A stretch of DNA of 64,000 nucleotides from positions 20,031 to 84,030 of the forward strand of contig JABSOZ010000021.1 of assembly GCA_013215295.1 (NCBI GenBank). The letters run 5' to 3'. The notes under the pieces are model-generated. The model worked only from the letters and a program-made list of their open reading frames with translations. It was not told the DNA's origin and ran no database searches. The stretch comes from Colwellia sp. (lineage in GTDB: Bacteria; Pseudomonadota; Gammaproteobacteria; Enterobacterales; Alteromonadaceae). Position 1 is the first letter of the stretch, and each line of letters opens with the position of its first letter. Shown piece by piece: positions 37,081 through 47,161 of this stretch. The position numbers were made by a program, and so were the translations under genes.

Positions 37081-37851
37081 TTAATCGGTAACCACAAAAC
37101 TTGTTTGGTCTACGCCGGTATTCCCCGTTTTTGGGTCGTAGGCATAAATAGTTACGCCATAAATTCCACTTGAGTCAGGCATAAAAGATGAAATAAAAGT
37201 ATTCATCGTGTTTTGAATTTTTAGTGGAACTGATAGGTAATCGTCGCCATTTTTAGTAATGATCGCGGTAACTTCAATTTTACTGCCATCCCAAAGGCCA
37301 TTTTTTGTAATGATACATCCACACATCATGACGACATTCGCTTTTAACTCAAAGGGGCCATTTTCAATGGAGGTATATTTATGTGTTTGTGGGCTTAATA
37401 CGTCAACAATCATTCCCGGAACTTCAATAATCAGACCATCTCCATTGATATGCTTCCCCGGAACAAGCCATGTTTGAATCTGCGAAACAGTGCTAGCCTG
37501 CCGCTTTATATAAGGAGAAACTAATTCAATGGTTAATAGTATGGGTTTGTCGATAAGTAACGTTGTTTTAAAGAAAGCTGCGCCTTTCGTTATTGAGTCA
37601 TAACGGCTTTTAGGCTTGGTCATAATTAGCTTAGTATCACCTGTACCTCCTTGTATCATTCCTTCAGCTAATATCTGACCATTTTCTGCATTTCTAACGC
37701 TAACTAATGCGCCACCGATAGATGAACCAATGAATTTTCCATCTCTTGCCTTTGCTCGAACCACGAGTTCAGTTGAAATAGGTTCGGATGCGATGGCGGT
37801 TTCGCAAAATATAATGCCAATAACTGTAATAAAACTAATAACCAACTTCAT
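37081..37851 (-). CDS. Secreted protein of unknown function, beta-sandwich-like
   Basis: The 256-residue protein has a signal peptide (KLVISFITVIGIIFCETAIA). Strand-rich sequence follows: VVRAKARDGKFIGSSIGGAL, then GIYGVTIYAYDPKTGNTGVD near the end. The pattern recalls immunoglobulin-like or carboxypeptidase-regulatory-like folds, but I recognise no family. A CGC motif sits near residue 177. AAGGATTTATTC precedes the ATG. It is divergent from a CadC-type regulator across a 236-base gap that contains GTGACA repeats, so that regulator probably controls it. Confidence 0.7.
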   Translation of the reverse strand: MKLVISFITVIGIIFCETAIASEPISTELVVRAKARDGKFIGSSIGGALVSVRNAENGQILAEGMIQGGTGDTKLIMTKPKSRYDSITKGAAFFKTTLLIDKPILLTIELVSPYIKRQASTVSQIQTWLVPGKHINGDGLIIEVPGMIVDVLSPQTHKYTSIENGPFELKANVVMMCGCIITKNGLWDGSKIEVTAIITKNGDDYLSVPLKIQNTMNTFISSFMPDSSGIYGVTIYAYDPKTGNTGVDQTSFVVTD

Positions 37852-37983
37852 GAATAAATCCTTATCTTTATCAAATCAGTTCAAATAACGAACATTTCTA
37901 AATATTTATTGATACTCATTCCCAATTATTTTGAAGATCAGGAGTACATTGAGGCCACTATAAGGGATAGTCTGATAAAGGAA

Positions 37984-38021
37984 GTGACAAACACGGTTCT
38001 TTTGGGTGACACAAAGTGACA
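37984..38021. promoter_or_regulatory. Three GTGACA direct repeats, candidate operator
   Basis: GTGACA occurs at 37984, 38006 and 38016, spaced 22 and 10 bases, close to whole helical turns. The last copy also serves as the -35 of the promoter below. Such phased direct repeats suit a winged-helix (OmpR/ToxR) regulator like the one encoded just downstream. Confidence 0.5.
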
Positions 38022-38044
38022 CTTACTTGAAGCTCCCGTATAAT
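38016..38044 (+). promoter_or_regulatory. Sigma-70 promoter of the CadC-type regulator gene
   Basis: The -35 GTGACA (38016-38021) and a perfect -10 TATAAT (38039-38044) are 17 bases apart, 44 bases before the ATG at 38088. Confidence 0.65.
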
Positions 38045-38087
38045 CTTGTGTTTAGTGAATAATAAAAAAAATAAAAGTAATTAAACT

Positions 38088-39686
38088 ATGGGTAAATTTC
38101 AGGTTGGTGAGGACTTAGTCATTGATCCAGACCATCGATTAGTTCAACAAAATGGTGTGGAAATAAAGCTTCCCGAGCTTTCATATCGATTACTACTTAT
38201 TTTGGTCGAAAATGCTCCCAACATTGTCAGTCATGACAAATTGGTAGAAGCCGTTTGGCAGGAGCGCGTTGTTTCTGATGAAAACCTAAAAAAGCGGATT
38301 TCGCGCTTAAGACATGCTCTTTCAGACGAAGCAGAATCGCCGAGTTATATTGTAGCCGAAAGAGGTATGGGTTACCGATGCATAGCCCCGGTAATATTAT
38401 TAGCTGATCCAGAAATTAATGAACTTGTTCCCCAGCTGACGGCAGAGTCGGTAACTTCCTCTAGACGAATATTTAACACAACAACTTTGATATCATTGCT
38501 AGTTATTGCTGTTATTGGATTGGTGGTTACAATAATTAACCATAAATCTACTCCACAGCCCTCAGCAAAGAGTAGCGATTTCACAGCCAAAGATTACGTT
38601 AATAAAGCGGGCAATTATTACTTCCGCTTTAAACCTAATGATAATGACACAGCAATAATGCTGTATAAAAAAGCAATTGACCATGATCCCAACTTTGGTC
38701 CCGCTTATGGTGGTTTAGCAAATGCTTATGCTCAAGGGTATTATCAATTTGGTAAAGAAGAAAGTTGGCTACAACTGTCTATTGATTTTTCTATACGAGC
38801 GATAGAGATTGAACCAGAACAACCTTGGGGTTATAAGTCACTTGGATTAGCATTTCACCTCAGCGGTCGTTACGATGAGTCATTAGTTGCTTACAGTAAA
38901 GCGAGCGATTTAGCTCCAGAATGGGCTGGGCCTGTAGCCAATAGCGCGCTAGTTTATTTGGAAAGAGGCCAATTAGTTTTAGCTTATCAATATGTCATGA
39001 AATCCGTAAAAATGGACTATAAAGATCCCATTCCCTACTCGTTTCTTGGTTTTTGTTATCGAGAGTTACGAATGACCGAACACGCTAATAAAGCCATTGA
39101 TAAATCTTTAGCGTTAAAGCCCGACTATCTTCTGGCACAAAATTACTTTGCTGAGTTTTTATTATTTATTGAGAAATTCGAAAAAGCTCAAACTATTTTG
39201 ACAAAAACGATAGAACAAGCGCCAAAAAATCAATTTAACCATTGGATAAATGCACAGTTACATATACAAACAGGAGACTTGATTTTAGCTAAAACAAGTT
39301 TCGAACAAATTGCACAAATGGGTGGCCGTTATCGGCTACCAGCGAAAGTGAATCTCGCTGCTTTAAATAAAGATACACAGCAATTAGTCGAACTTTATCA
39401 ACTATTAGACAGTAAGATTAAAAACGGGAATCAATGGGCTGAACTCATTTATAGCAAAGGCCTTATAATGTTAGCTCAACATAATATCCCTGCAGCCATC
39501 AGTACATTCGAGCAAGCAATTAAAGCTGGAATGAATCATTCATACCGTTTTAAAAATCATCCGCTAATGGCAAATATTGCCGAAAACCCTGAATTTAAAA
39601 AATTACGACCATTGCTAGAATCAAAAAACAAAGAGCAACGCCAAGAAGTTATAAGACTTGAGCATTTAGTAAAAGATGTTTTATAA
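38088..39686 (+). CDS. CadC-like membrane transcription regulator with winged helix and TPR domains
   Basis: The 532-residue protein starts with a Trans_reg_C winged helix (residues 5-100; IVSHDKLVEAVWQERVVSDE and SYIVAERGMGYRCIAP). One membrane segment (TLISLLVIAVIGLVVTII, near 135) leads to a periplasmic part made of tetratricopeptide repeats (DPNFGPAYGGLANAYAQGYY and onward, residues 195-500). It is a one-component sensor of the CadC/ToxR type. No receiver domain is present. The divergent secreted protein and the GTGACA repeats in between suggest a local target and autoregulation. Confidence 0.88.
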   Translation: MGKFQVGEDLVIDPDHRLVQQNGVEIKLPELSYRLLLILVENAPNIVSHDKLVEAVWQERVVSDENLKKRISRLRHALSDEAESPSYIVAERGMGYRCIAPVILLADPEINELVPQLTAESVTSSRRIFNTTTLISLLVIAVIGLVVTIINHKSTPQPSAKSSDFTAKDYVNKAGNYYFRFKPNDNDTAIMLYKKAIDHDPNFGPAYGGLANAYAQGYYQFGKEESWLQLSIDFSIRAIEIEPEQPWGYKSLGLAFHLSGRYDESLVAYSKASDLAPEWAGPVANSALVYLERGQLVLAYQYVMKSVKMDYKDPIPYSFLGFCYRELRMTEHANKAIDKSLALKPDYLLAQNYFAEFLLFIEKFEKAQTILTKTIEQAPKNQFNHWINAQLHIQTGDLILAKTSFEQIAQMGGRYRLPAKVNLAALNKDTQQLVELYQLLDSKIKNGNQWAELIYSKGLIMLAQHNIPAAISTFEQAIKAGMNHSYRFKNHPLMANIAENPEFKKLRPLLESKNKEQRQEVIRLEHLVKDVL

Positions 39687-39900
39687 AGCTCATTTGACTA
39701 CGATAATAAACTCAATCAAATTGATAAAAATACAACCGTGGCATCAAGGACTAGTGTCCGATTATTTGTTAAGTTTTGTTATGCTTATTAAAAAGAAACT
39801 TTCACTTGAAGAGAATTCATCTAAATAATGTGGAAGTGACGGCATAAATCGTCATTTTCAACAGCGTTATATTAAAGGGATTTTAGCCGAATTAAAACGA

Positions 39901-39928
39901 AAAAACCCCTGATAAATCAGGGGTTTTT
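39901..39928. terminator. Bidirectional terminator between the CadC-type gene and tRNA-Ser
   Basis: The perfect 12-bp stem AAAAACCCCTGA with TCAGGGGTTTTT (loop TAAA) has T runs on both strands. It lies just past the tRNA-Ser 3' end and would end transcription from both sides. Confidence 0.82.
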
Positions 39929-39932
39929 AATA

Positions 39933-40022
39933 TGGCGGTGAGCGAGAGATTCGAACTCTCGAAAGGGATAAACCTTTACACGCTTTCCAGGCGTGCGCCT
40001 TCAGCCACTCGGCCAGCTCACC
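39933..40022 (-). tRNA. tRNA-Ser (GGA)
   Basis: A 90-base class II tRNA. The acceptor GGTGAGC pairs with GCTCACC, with discriminator G and encoded CCA. The anticodon loop around CTGGAAA gives anticodon GGA, and the long variable arm and the T arm GAGAGTTCGAATCTCTC are clear. It reads serine codons UCC and UCU. Confidence 0.95.
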
Positions 40023-40284
40023 AAATTTCTGACTAATACGATAACCTATTTAATAAATAGTAGTTAACATGTTAGTGCTAATTCTTTTACTGATTTATAA
40101 AATCAGTATTTACTCATTATGCAATAATTCAAAATTTGCCAAATTATTATATATCTTAAATGATATAGATAGCTGCATAAAATGAAGTTGCGCCATGTTA
40201 GGGAAATTTAATAGCCAACACAACTTAATTTTAATAAAAAAATGCTAACTGCCTATATTATAAACAAAACATACATTTACTGAA

Positions 40285-41328
40285 TTAGTTAGCGGCTAAA
40301 GCTGCATTAAACGTTAACATACGGTCTAACGACTTTAACGCCCCTTCTCGAAGTTTCATATCAACAAACACTTCTCTACCTTGAGGATTAAGCAAGGCGT
40401 CTTCAATCTCTTTTAAACCGTTCATTGCCATCCATGGACAATGAGCACAACTTTTACACGTTGCACCTTCTCCGGCAGTTGGCGCTTCAAAAAATTCTTT
40501 ATCTGGGCAAAGTTGCTGCATTTTGTAAAAAATACCACGATCAGTTGCCACTATAAATTTCATGTTCGGCATTTCTTGTGCTGCTTTAATTAACTGACTA
40601 GTGGAACCCACAGCGTCAGCAAGGTCAATAATTTCAGCAGGAGACTCTGGATGAACCAAAATAGCGGCATCAGGGTGTAAAGCCTTCATATCCATCAATG
40701 CTTGAGTTTTAAACTCGTCATGAACGATACAGGCGCCCTGCCACATAAGCATGTCAGCACCCGTTTGTTTTTGTATGTAAGCACCTAAATGTTTATCAGG
40801 TCCCCAAAGAATTTTTTCCCCTTGCGAGTCAAGGTGATCAACAATTTCTAAGGCACATGAAGAAGTAACAATCCAATCTGCTCTCGCTTTTATAGCTGTA
40901 GAGGTGTTCGCGTAAACAACAACGATTCGGTCAGGGTTATCATCACAAAAAGCATTAAATTCTTCAATGGGGCAACCTAAATCTAAAGAACAGGTCGCTT
41001 CAAGGGTCGGCATAACAACTGTTTTCTCAGGAGTGAGAACTTTCGCCGTTTCCCCCATAAAGCGAACACCAGCGATAATAAGCGTAGTTGCTGGGTGATT
41101 ATTACCAAAGCGAGCCATTTCTAAAGAGTCTGCAACACAGCCGCCAGTTTCTTCAGCTAAAGCTTGAATTTCAGGGTCAGTATAATAATGAGCAATGAGG
41201 ACAGCATTTTTTTCTTTTAATAAAAGTTTAATACGATCTTTATATTGTTTACGTTCATTATCTGAAAGTGGTGCTGGTTTTGCTGGAAATTGAAAATCAA
41301 ATTCTACGGCTAGATTGCTTTGTGGCAT
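40285..41328 (-). CDS. nadA: Quinolinate synthase A
   Basis: The 347-residue enzyme condenses iminoaspartate with dihydroxyacetone phosphate to quinolinate in NAD synthesis and carries a 4Fe-4S cluster. [17 protein letters not shown] opens the first domain. The cluster cysteines are expected in [20 protein letters not shown] and [11 protein letters not shown]. The ATG at 41328 gives [10 protein letters not shown]; a longer frame from a TTG at 41364 has no support. The 262-base gap to tRNA-Ser shows nothing further. Confidence 0.95.
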   Translation of the reverse strand: MPQSNLAVEFDFQFPAKPAPLSDNERKQYKDRIKLLLKEKNAVLIAHYYTDPEIQALAEETGGCVADSLEMARFGNNHPATTLIIAGVRFMGETAKVLTPEKTVVMPTLEATCSLDLGCPIEEFNAFCDDNPDRIVVVYANTSTAIKARADWIVTSSCALEIVDHLDSQGEKILWGPDKHLGAYIQKQTGADMLMWQGACIVHDEFKTQALMDMKALHPDAAILVHPESPAEIIDLADAVGSTSQLIKAAQEMPNMKFIVATDRGIFYKMQQLCPDKEFFEAPTAGEGATCKSCAHCPWMAMNGLKEIEDALLNPQGREVFVDMKLREGALKSLDRMLTFNAALAAN

Positions 41329-41482
41329 TATATATCTCTGTTGATCTCTTTTAAAACGCGGCAATTATACGGTATAGATGAAAAGATGTGTATAAGACTT
41401 TTGCCTATTGCAGATTTAAAATAGATCAGAGGATTTTAAAAGGGGTAAAGATTTATATTTGAATTAGGTGGTAATGAAGAAT

Positions 41483-41640
41483 GGGTCGGCAGAGAAGTCT
41501 TTGAATCTTTGAATTATTTAGTTTAACTGAATAGTAATAAAGAAGTGGTCGGCCGTGAAGGATTTGAACCTTCGAATTAATTTGGCTTAACGGTTAAAAG
41601 CCTTGGCTTTAGCGACGAGTTAAAGTTTAACAGAATACAA
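41483..41640 (-). repeat. Two degenerate partial copies of tRNA-Lys
   Basis: The 3' part of tRNA-Lys (acceptor strand, CCA and T arm) recurs 104 bases away: plus-strand 41541-41574 matches 41645-41678 exactly over the tRNA part. A more decayed copy starts at 41483 (GGGTCGGCAGAGAAG). The middle copy keeps TTAAAAGCC near the anticodon region, but its D arm and 5' acceptor are lost. These look like remnants of a tandem tRNA-Lys array. Confidence 0.65.
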
Positions 41641-41649
41641 ATAAAGAAG

Positions 41650-41725
41650 TGGTCGGCCGTGAAGGATTTGAACCTTCGACAAATTGGTTAAAAGCCAACT
41701 GCTCTACCAACTGAGCTAACGGCCG
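41650..41725 (-). tRNA. tRNA-Lys (TTT)
   Basis: A 76-base cloverleaf. The acceptor CGGCCGT pairs with ACGGCCG, with discriminator A and encoded CCA. The D arm is GCTCAGTTGGTAGAGC. The anticodon stem GTTGG/CCAAT holds loop CTTTTAA (anticodon TTT), and the T arm is GAAGGTTCAAATCCTTC. An acceptor starting with C is unusual for bacterial tRNA-Lys, which usually begins with G. Confidence 0.93.
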
Positions 41726-41887
41726 ACATAAGTGCTAAATCACACTGCGTTGCAGTAGTGCCTCAACGCGACGCATATAATACTCATAATTTTTTTTAGT
41801 GCAACTATAAATTCAATTATTTTCTTATTAATTGTCTGCTTGCATAAAAAGAAGACACTTAGCGTAAGTTATCGTCGCTTTTATCGG

Positions 41888-42700
41888 TTATAAATTCTCT
41901 AACCTTGATTTTGCCAGTTGAGCAGCACTTGATTCTGGGTATTCTGAAAGAACTTTTTCGTACCAAATTTTTGCTGCCGCACTGTTATTTAGTTTTTGTT
42001 CAACCATAGCTAACTTCAACATTGCATCACTTCGCTTATTTGAGTCGATAAATTGCTCAACCACTAAATTGAATTCATTCTTAGCTTTGGAGTATTCAGT
42101 TTTGTTAAATAATAGCTGTCCTAACCAATAATGTGCATTAGGTGAATAACTAGAATCCGGAAAATTTAAATTAAACGCCTGAAACTCTGGAATTGCCTCA
42201 TCGTATTTTTTATCTTTCAACACTAGATTTACAGCGCGGTCATACGCTTGGTTTTCAGTTAAATTAGTTGAATAATTTATAGAAACATCTGGTGAAGTTG
42301 ATGTTGGTGCGATAATAGCAGCAGGAACGTTATTCTCAGGTTTTAAAGCCTCAGAGACCCTACGGTCAAGTTCTTGATATAACTCACGCTGTCGGTTCAA
42401 GACTTGGCTTAACTGATGAGTATGTAGTTCAGTTACACCACGAAGTTCATTCACTTCATTTTGAAGTTCGTCTAGTTGACGCTGGACTTTTACTCGACCA
42501 CGATTACCCGCATCAACTTGTCGTTCAAGTAGAGCAACCTTTTGTTCAAGCGTGATAGATGAACTTGAGGAATATTGCGAAGTACTATTATGAATAGAAC
42601 CGTTATTGGTTACATCTATAACGGGAGCAGATTCTGCCGCTACTACCACTATAGTAGTAACAGCAAAGGACATCCCGAATAAAACTTTATTCAGTTTCAT
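41888..42700 (-). CDS. cpoB: Cell division coordinator CpoB (Tol-Pal system protein YbgF)
   Basis: The 270-residue periplasmic protein has a signal peptide. A coiled-coil trimerisation segment follows (SITLEQKVALLERQVDAGNR and on to residue 115). The C-terminal TPR domain has YDRAVNLVLKDKKYDEAIPE and AHYWLGQLLFNKTEYSKAKN. CpoB links PBP1B and the Tol machinery during constriction. The stretch between the two parts (115-150) is low-complexity linker. It is the last gene of the tol-pal cluster, 12 bases past pal, behind CAGGGATATAA. Confidence 0.92.
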   Translation of the reverse strand: MKLNKVLFGMSFAVTTIVVVAAESAPVIDVTNNGSIHNSTSQYSSSSSITLEQKVALLERQVDAGNRGRVKVQRQLDELQNEVNELRGVTELHTHQLSQVLNRQRELYQELDRRVSEALKPENNVPAAIIAPTSTSPDVSINYSTNLTENQAYDRAVNLVLKDKKYDEAIPEFQAFNLNFPDSSYSPNAHYWLGQLLFNKTEYSKAKNEFNLVVEQFIDSNKRSDAMLKLAMVEQKLNNSAAAKIWYEKVLSEYPESSAAQLAKSRLENL

Positions 42701-42712
42701 TTATATCCCTGA

Positions 42713-43255
42713 TTAGTAAACTAATACCGCACGACGGTTTTTAGCGAATGCACTTTCACTGCGATCTTTAATCATCGCTTTTTCTTCGCCATAGCTAACA
42801 ACGCTAAGTTGTGAAGATGAAACACCCATGTTTTCTAAATAAGTAACAACTGATTTAGCACGACGTTCGCCAAGAGCAATATTGTATTCAGGTGTACCGC
42901 GTTCGTCGGCATGACCTTCAACTAAAACATTGGTGTTTGTGTTGTTTAAGAACTTAGCATGTGCGTCTAAAATAGCTGAAAATTCACTACTTACTGTAGA
43001 AGTATCAAAATCAAAATAAACAATGTGTTGTGCACGTAGTTTTTCTATTTCTCTATTTTGCTGATCTTCAATTTCAGCGGCACGTTGTTGAGCAGTTACT
43101 TGTACATCATTCGTATTAGCTGTTACTGATGACTGCTGAGCATTATTTGATACACTGCTATTTTCATCAGTTTCTTGTGAATTTGAACTACAAGCAGATA
43201 AAGCCAAAATGGGCAAGGCAATCGCTAGAGCTTTCACAGTTTTATTCAAACGCAT
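42713..43255 (-). CDS. pal: Peptidoglycan-associated lipoprotein Pal
   Basis: The 180-residue outer-membrane lipoprotein has a signal sequence ending in the lipobox LSAC-SS and a linker rich in Ser, Asn and Gln. The C-terminal OmpA-like domain includes VYFDFDTSTVSSEF, VEGHADERGTPEYNIALGER and RRAVLVY, which bind peptidoglycan. The start is at 43255, where AAGGA stands seven bases upstream. The longer frame from 43303 would spoil the lipoprotein signal. Confidence 0.96.
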   Translation of the reverse strand: MRLNKTVKALAIALPILALSACSSNSQETDENSSVSNNAQQSSVTANTNDVQVTAQQRAAEIEDQQNREIEKLRAQHIVYFDFDTSTVSSEFSAILDAHAKFLNNTNTNVLVEGHADERGTPEYNIALGERRAKSVVTYLENMGVSSSQLSVVSYGEEKAMIKDRSESAFAKNRRAVLVY

Positions 43256-43312
43256 TATATTTGTCCTTATTATTCTAAAGTTATGTTTTAAATTAATGTT
43301 CAATTCTAATTT

Positions 43313-44659
43313 TTATAAAAATGGTGACCAAGCCGGCGCTTTAACTTCACCATTAACCGCGGGTAAGCGCGCTTTAAATCGTCCATCTACAGATACCAAA
43401 CTAAGCACTTGCCTATTATTATGTAATGTACTGTAGATTATCATGCCACCATTTGGAGCAATGCTCGGCGACTCATCTAAACGTGTTGTTGTCAAAACTT
43501 GAAATATCCCTGACTCTAACTCTTGTTTAGCTAGATGATAATCGCCTCGCGTTCTATTCACCATAATTAATTGTCGACCATCCGGTGTAATTGAACCACC
43601 AAGGTTCATTTCACCGTCAAATGTCAAACGTTTTACGCGACCATCGACTAAATTTACGCGATAAAGCTGAGGTTTACCACCCCGTTCTGAACTAAATACT
43701 AAGGATTTCCCATCAGGGCTCCAACTTGGTTCAGCATCTATGGCGCGATGACGAGTGATTCTACGTAATTTCTTTGTTGCAACATCCATAACATAAAGCT
43801 CTGAGTTACCATCTTTTGATAGCATCATTGCCATTTTTTCACCATTAGGTGACCAACGTGGAGCACTATTTATACCTGGATGGTCGCTGATCATAGTACG
43901 CTTACCTGTATAAATATCAATAACATATATTTTCTGTTGGTTATTCTCAAATGTTGAGTACGCTAATTGGTTACCATTTGGGTGCCATGACGGTGACATT
44001 AACGGTTCTTTAGAGCTCAATAATACATTTTCATTAACACCATCATAATCAGCCATAACTAATTGAAAAGGAAACTCTCCTTCATCACGAACAATAACGT
44101 AAGCAATTTTTGTTAGAAATGCACCTTTACTGCCCGTTAGTTTCTCATAGATGACATTACTGATGTGATGTCCGTACCGACGAAACTGATCTGAACTAAT
44201 TTCAAATTCACCTTGTGCATAGATATGATCAGAGGTTTGGACGAGTTCACCGTTGCTTAACATCTGTGATTGCCCACCCGTTATTTGTCCGCGTATCACA
44301 TCAACTAACTGGTAACTTATTTTGTACCGACCAATACCTATATCACTTACTTGACCAACGACAACAGCTTCTACACCTTCACTTGCCCATGCTGAATAAT
44401 CAACTTCTTGATCTGAAAAGGGAGCTTGAGGAAATCGGCTCTCTTTTATTGGATTAAATTTACCACTACGCAGTAGATCTTCACTAATAATAATAGAAAT
44501 ATCATCAGGCAATGGTCCTGTTCCAGTCCATTTAAAAGGTAAAACGGCAATGGGTCTCGCACTATCAATACCTTCTGTGATCACAATTTCAAGCGTTGCA
44601 AGCGCACTGTTTGAAATCAGTACGCTGAAAAAAATGAAAGCTATTTTAAATTTATTCAT
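43313..44659 (-). CDS. tolB: Tol-Pal system protein TolB
   Basis: The 448-residue periplasmic beta-propeller protein has a signal peptide ([20 protein letters not shown]). The N-terminal TolB_N domain contains [20 protein letters not shown]. At least four propeller blades carry the pattern [20 protein letters not shown] or variants ([28 protein letters not shown]). The start at 44659 opens the signal peptide; an ATG eight codons up (44683) is also possible, and neither has a strong ribosome site. It lies 57 bases before pal. Confidence 0.95.
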   Translation of the reverse strand: MNKFKIAFIFFSVLISNSALATLEIVITEGIDSARPIAVLPFKWTGTGPLPDDISIIISEDLLRSGKFNPIKESRFPQAPFSDQEVDYSAWASEGVEAVVVGQVSDIGIGRYKISYQLVDVIRGQITGGQSQMLSNGELVQTSDHIYAQGEFEISSDQFRRYGHHISNVIYEKLTGSKGAFLTKIAYVIVRDEGEFPFQLVMADYDGVNENVLLSSKEPLMSPSWHPNGNQLAYSTFENNQQKIYVIDIYTGKRTMISDHPGINSAPRWSPNGEKMAMMLSKDGNSELYVMDVATKKLRRITRHRAIDAEPSWSPDGKSLVFSSERGGKPQLYRVNLVDGRVKRLTFDGEMNLGGSITPDGRQLIMVNRTRGDYHLAKQELESGIFQVLTTTRLDESPSIAPNGGMIIYSTLHNNRQVLSLVSVDGRFKARLPAVNGEVKAPAWSPFL

Positions 44660-44736
44660 ATGTTTTACTATTTTCTCATTCATTGGTGGTTGGTCATTAA
44701 ATGTTAAACATTATAATTAAAACTTGGATACTAGGA

Positions 44737-45633
44737 TTAAAACTCAGGTACTACCGTTAAACTAATTGTTCGCATTTCTTTAAACACTTCAGGATCTTTA
44801 GATACCGGTAATGTGCCTGCTTTATAAATTGCAGTCTTTGCAGCGTTACAAACAACCCTGTCACCTTTACCTATAACAACATTTGTCACAAAACCTGATG
44901 GTGCAAGACTTATCGTTAATTTACAAGACTTACCTTCCATTGTACTGCGATCTGTGATCAATCGTCCCTGAATAGTTTGTTTTATTAAAGCATTGAAACG
45001 ACCTATTTCTGACATCGTTTGCTTATTACGCGCTTTTTGCCTAATGGCCATTTCTTCAGCCATTTGTTGCTCCAACAGTTTTTGTTGTTTAGCACGCTCT
45101 TTCGCTTCTCTTTCTTTACGTTTTCTTTCCGCTGCTTTTTTCTTAAGTAAGTCGTCAGCTTTTTTTGCTGCTTTTTCTTCTTTCAATCGCTTAGCTTTTG
45201 CATCAGCGGCAGCGTTTTCAGCAATTTTCTGTTCTTTTTCTTTTTGCGCGCGTAACTTTTCTGCCGCATTCGCTTTTGTTCGTGCTTTTTTAGCCGCAGA
45301 ATCTGCCGCTATCTTTTCTATTTCCTTTTTCTTTCTCTGTCGTTCAAGCGCTTTAATACGTCTTTCTTCTTTAGCTCTTTTCTTTCTAGCGTAAGCAACT
45401 TGTTGTTCGAGTTCTCTTAATTCTCTCGCATCGTCTAATTTTTTCTTTTTAATTTTATTGATTTGTGCTTCGATCTTGCTTTTGTCAACAATAGTGGCTT
45501 GGATCGTTTGCACTTGAACAACTTTTGGAGGAGGCTTTGGCGTATGGTCAAAATTCCCCATTATCAGCACCGCCGCTAAAACAGCATGCAGTAAAAAACT
45601 AAGAGATAATGCTGTGGTGAATTTTCGACTCAT
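44737..45633 (-). CDS. tolA: Tol-Pal system protein TolA
   Basis: The 298-residue protein has one N-terminal membrane helix (TALSLSFLLHAVLAAVLIMG). A long Lys/Ala/Glu helical domain (residues 50-210) spans the periplasm. The C-terminal domain has two cysteines (KSCKLTISLAPSGFV and RVVCNAAKTAIYKAG) as in TolA domain III. It couples the TolQR motor to TolB and Pal. It starts 3 bases past tolR. Confidence 0.93.
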   Translation of the reverse strand: MSRKFTTALSLSFLLHAVLAAVLIMGNFDHTPKPPPKVVQVQTIQATIVDKSKIEAQINKIKKKKLDDARELRELEQQVAYARKKRAKEERRIKALERQRKKKEIEKIAADSAAKKARTKANAAEKLRAQKEKEQKIAENAAADAKAKRLKEEKAAKKADDLLKKKAAERKRKEREAKERAKQQKLLEQQMAEEMAIRQKARNKQTMSEIGRFNALIKQTIQGRLITDRSTMEGKSCKLTISLAPSGFVTNVVIGKGDRVVCNAAKTAIYKAGTLPVSKDPEVFKEMRTISLTVVPEF

Positions 45634-45636
45634 GAC

Positions 45637-46062
45637 TTATTTGGCTCCGGGATCTGTCATTAATCCAACAGAAGGTACACCCGCTTTTTGCTGTAATAAC
45701 ACCATCAATTGAATAACGGCATCATATGAAACGGCGCCATCAGCATTAACAACGACAGGAGTGTCGGGATCTACTTTTAAGTGAGCAGCAACTAATGTCG
45801 CCACTTGTTCAGGCGACATGGGTTCATTCTTACTCGTACCAACAGCTAAATAATAATTTCCGTCTGCATCAATTGAAGCGACTAATGGCGGTTTAGAATC
45901 TTTATCAAGGGCTTCAGCATCAGCTTTAGGTAAATCGACTTTCACACCTTGCGTAACCAGTGGCGCAGTTACCATAAATATAATCAACAATACCAACATA
46001 ACATCTATGTATGGAACTACGTTGATTTCAGCAACCATACGGCGTCTTACTCTTTTATACAT
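45637..46062 (-). CDS. tolR: Tol-Pal system protein TolR
   Basis: The 141-residue ExbD/TolR protein has one membrane helix containing the proton-path aspartate in VVPYIDVMLVLLIIFMVTAP. A periplasmic domain follows (ADGAVSYDAVIQLMVLLQQK). GGAGTAATATCTT precedes the ATG. Confidence 0.96.
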   Translation of the reverse strand: MYKRVRRRMVAEINVVPYIDVMLVLLIIFMVTAPLVTQGVKVDLPKADAEALDKDSKPPLVASIDADGNYYLAVGTSKNEPMSPEQVATLVAAHLKVDPDTPVVVNADGAVSYDAVIQLMVLLQQKAGVPSVGLMTDPGAK

Positions 46063-46083
46063 AAGATATTACTCCGTTAATGC

Positions 46084-46761
46084 TTATCGTTCAGTCGTAC
46101 TTTGACGTTGCAAAATACTCGAAAATTCTTCCATAAAATTACCATAGCCGTTCTCCAGCTTTTCAACATGATGACTGAATCGATTAAAGGCCATTACTGC
46201 TGGAATTGCTGCGAATAATCCCATAGCGGTTGCAATTAAAGCTTCAGCGATGCCTGGAGCAACCATCGCGAGCGTTGCTTGCTCTACAGCGCCCAATGCA
46301 ATAAACGAATTCATAATGCCCCAAACTGTGCCAAACAATCCAATGTAAGGGCTTATCGAACCAACAGTCGCCATAAATGGCAAATGGGTTTCAAGGTGAT
46401 CTACTTCACGCGAAAGCGCTACACGCATAGCTCGATGAGTTCCGTCAATAATAGCTTGTGGGGAATCCTGATTACTTTTTCTTAAACGAGCGAATTCTTT
46501 AAAACCAGAAACAAATAGACTTTCAATTCCTGTTGCGGGCCCTTTGGAAGAAACTTCATTATAAAGTTTACTTAAATCCGCACCACTCCAAAACTTATCT
46601 TCAAACCTCTTCATTTGTGCTTGAGCGTCATTAATCACTTTACGACGTTGGAATATCATCGCCCAACAAGAAATGGAGAAACCTAATAGAATAATCATTA
46701 CAGATTTTACTAATAGACTGGCTTGAAGAAATAAATCAAAAATAGAAATTTCAGCTGACAC
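46084..46761 (-). CDS. tolQ: Tol-Pal system protein TolQ
   Basis: The 225-residue MotA/TolQ/ExbB-type protein has three membrane helices (near 15-37, 130-155 and 165-190). The signature [20 protein letters not shown] and [20 protein letters not shown] are clear. It starts at GTG 46761 with AGGAGCG eight bases upstream and overlaps the end of ybgC by 11 bases. Confidence 0.96.
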   Translation of the reverse strand: MSAEISIFDLFLQASLLVKSVMIILLGFSISCWAMIFQRRKVINDAQAQMKRFEDKFWSGADLSKLYNEVSSKGPATGIESLFVSGFKEFARLRKSNQDSPQAIIDGTHRAMRVALSREVDHLETHLPFMATVGSISPYIGLFGTVWGIMNSFIALGAVEQATLAMVAPGIAEALIATAMGLFAAIPAVMAFNRFSHHVEKLENGYGNFMEEFSSILQRQSTTER

Positions 46762-47161
46762 GTTTTAACGCTCCTAATATTTTTTCGGGGATGGCACAAG
46801 GCTTAGCAAGTTGTAAATTAACACAAGCAATTCGTACAACAACAGAACAAATGATTCTATTTTGTTGGTTACTGATTTGTTGAGTAAAAACTAGACTGGC
46901 GCGTTTAAATTCGCTGATCCATGATGTCACAATAAGTAAATCATCTAACTTGGCTGAAGCTATATTATCCATTTCAATTCTTCTGACCACCAAACCAATG
47001 TTTTGTTCTAAAAAAAATGATTGATTTGCATTCAATTCTCTAAGCCACTCAGTACGAGCACGTTCACAGAATTTCAAATAGTTTACGTGATAAACAATAC
47101 CGCCAGCATCGGTGTCTTCATAATAGACTCTGACAGGGTAATCATATTTAATATTTGGCAT
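46751..47161 (-). CDS. ybgC: Tol-Pal-associated acyl-CoA thioesterase YbgC
   Basis: The 136-residue hotdog-fold thioesterase has the active-site motif [24 protein letters not shown]. It is the standard first gene of the tol-pal cluster, and its enzyme acts on acyl-CoA or acyl-ACP thioesters. No gene lies upstream for 500 bases. Confidence 0.95.
   Translation of the reverse strand: MPNIKYDYPVRVYYEDTDAGGIVYHVNYLKFCERARTEWLRELNANQSFFLEQNIGLVVRRIEMDNIASAKLDDLLIVTSWISEFKRASLVFTQQISNQQNRIICSVVVRIACVNLQLAKPCAIPEKILGALKRVS

Noticed and set aside
41541..41620. Second functional tRNA-Lys
   Set aside because: Only the T arm and 3' acceptor are intact; the D arm and 5' acceptor strand cannot pair.
44993..45394. 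133-codon frame antisense to tolA, rich in Ser, Phe and Ala
   Set aside because: It mirrors the Lys/Ala/Glu repeat coding of TolA; such low-complexity antisense frames are a known artefact.
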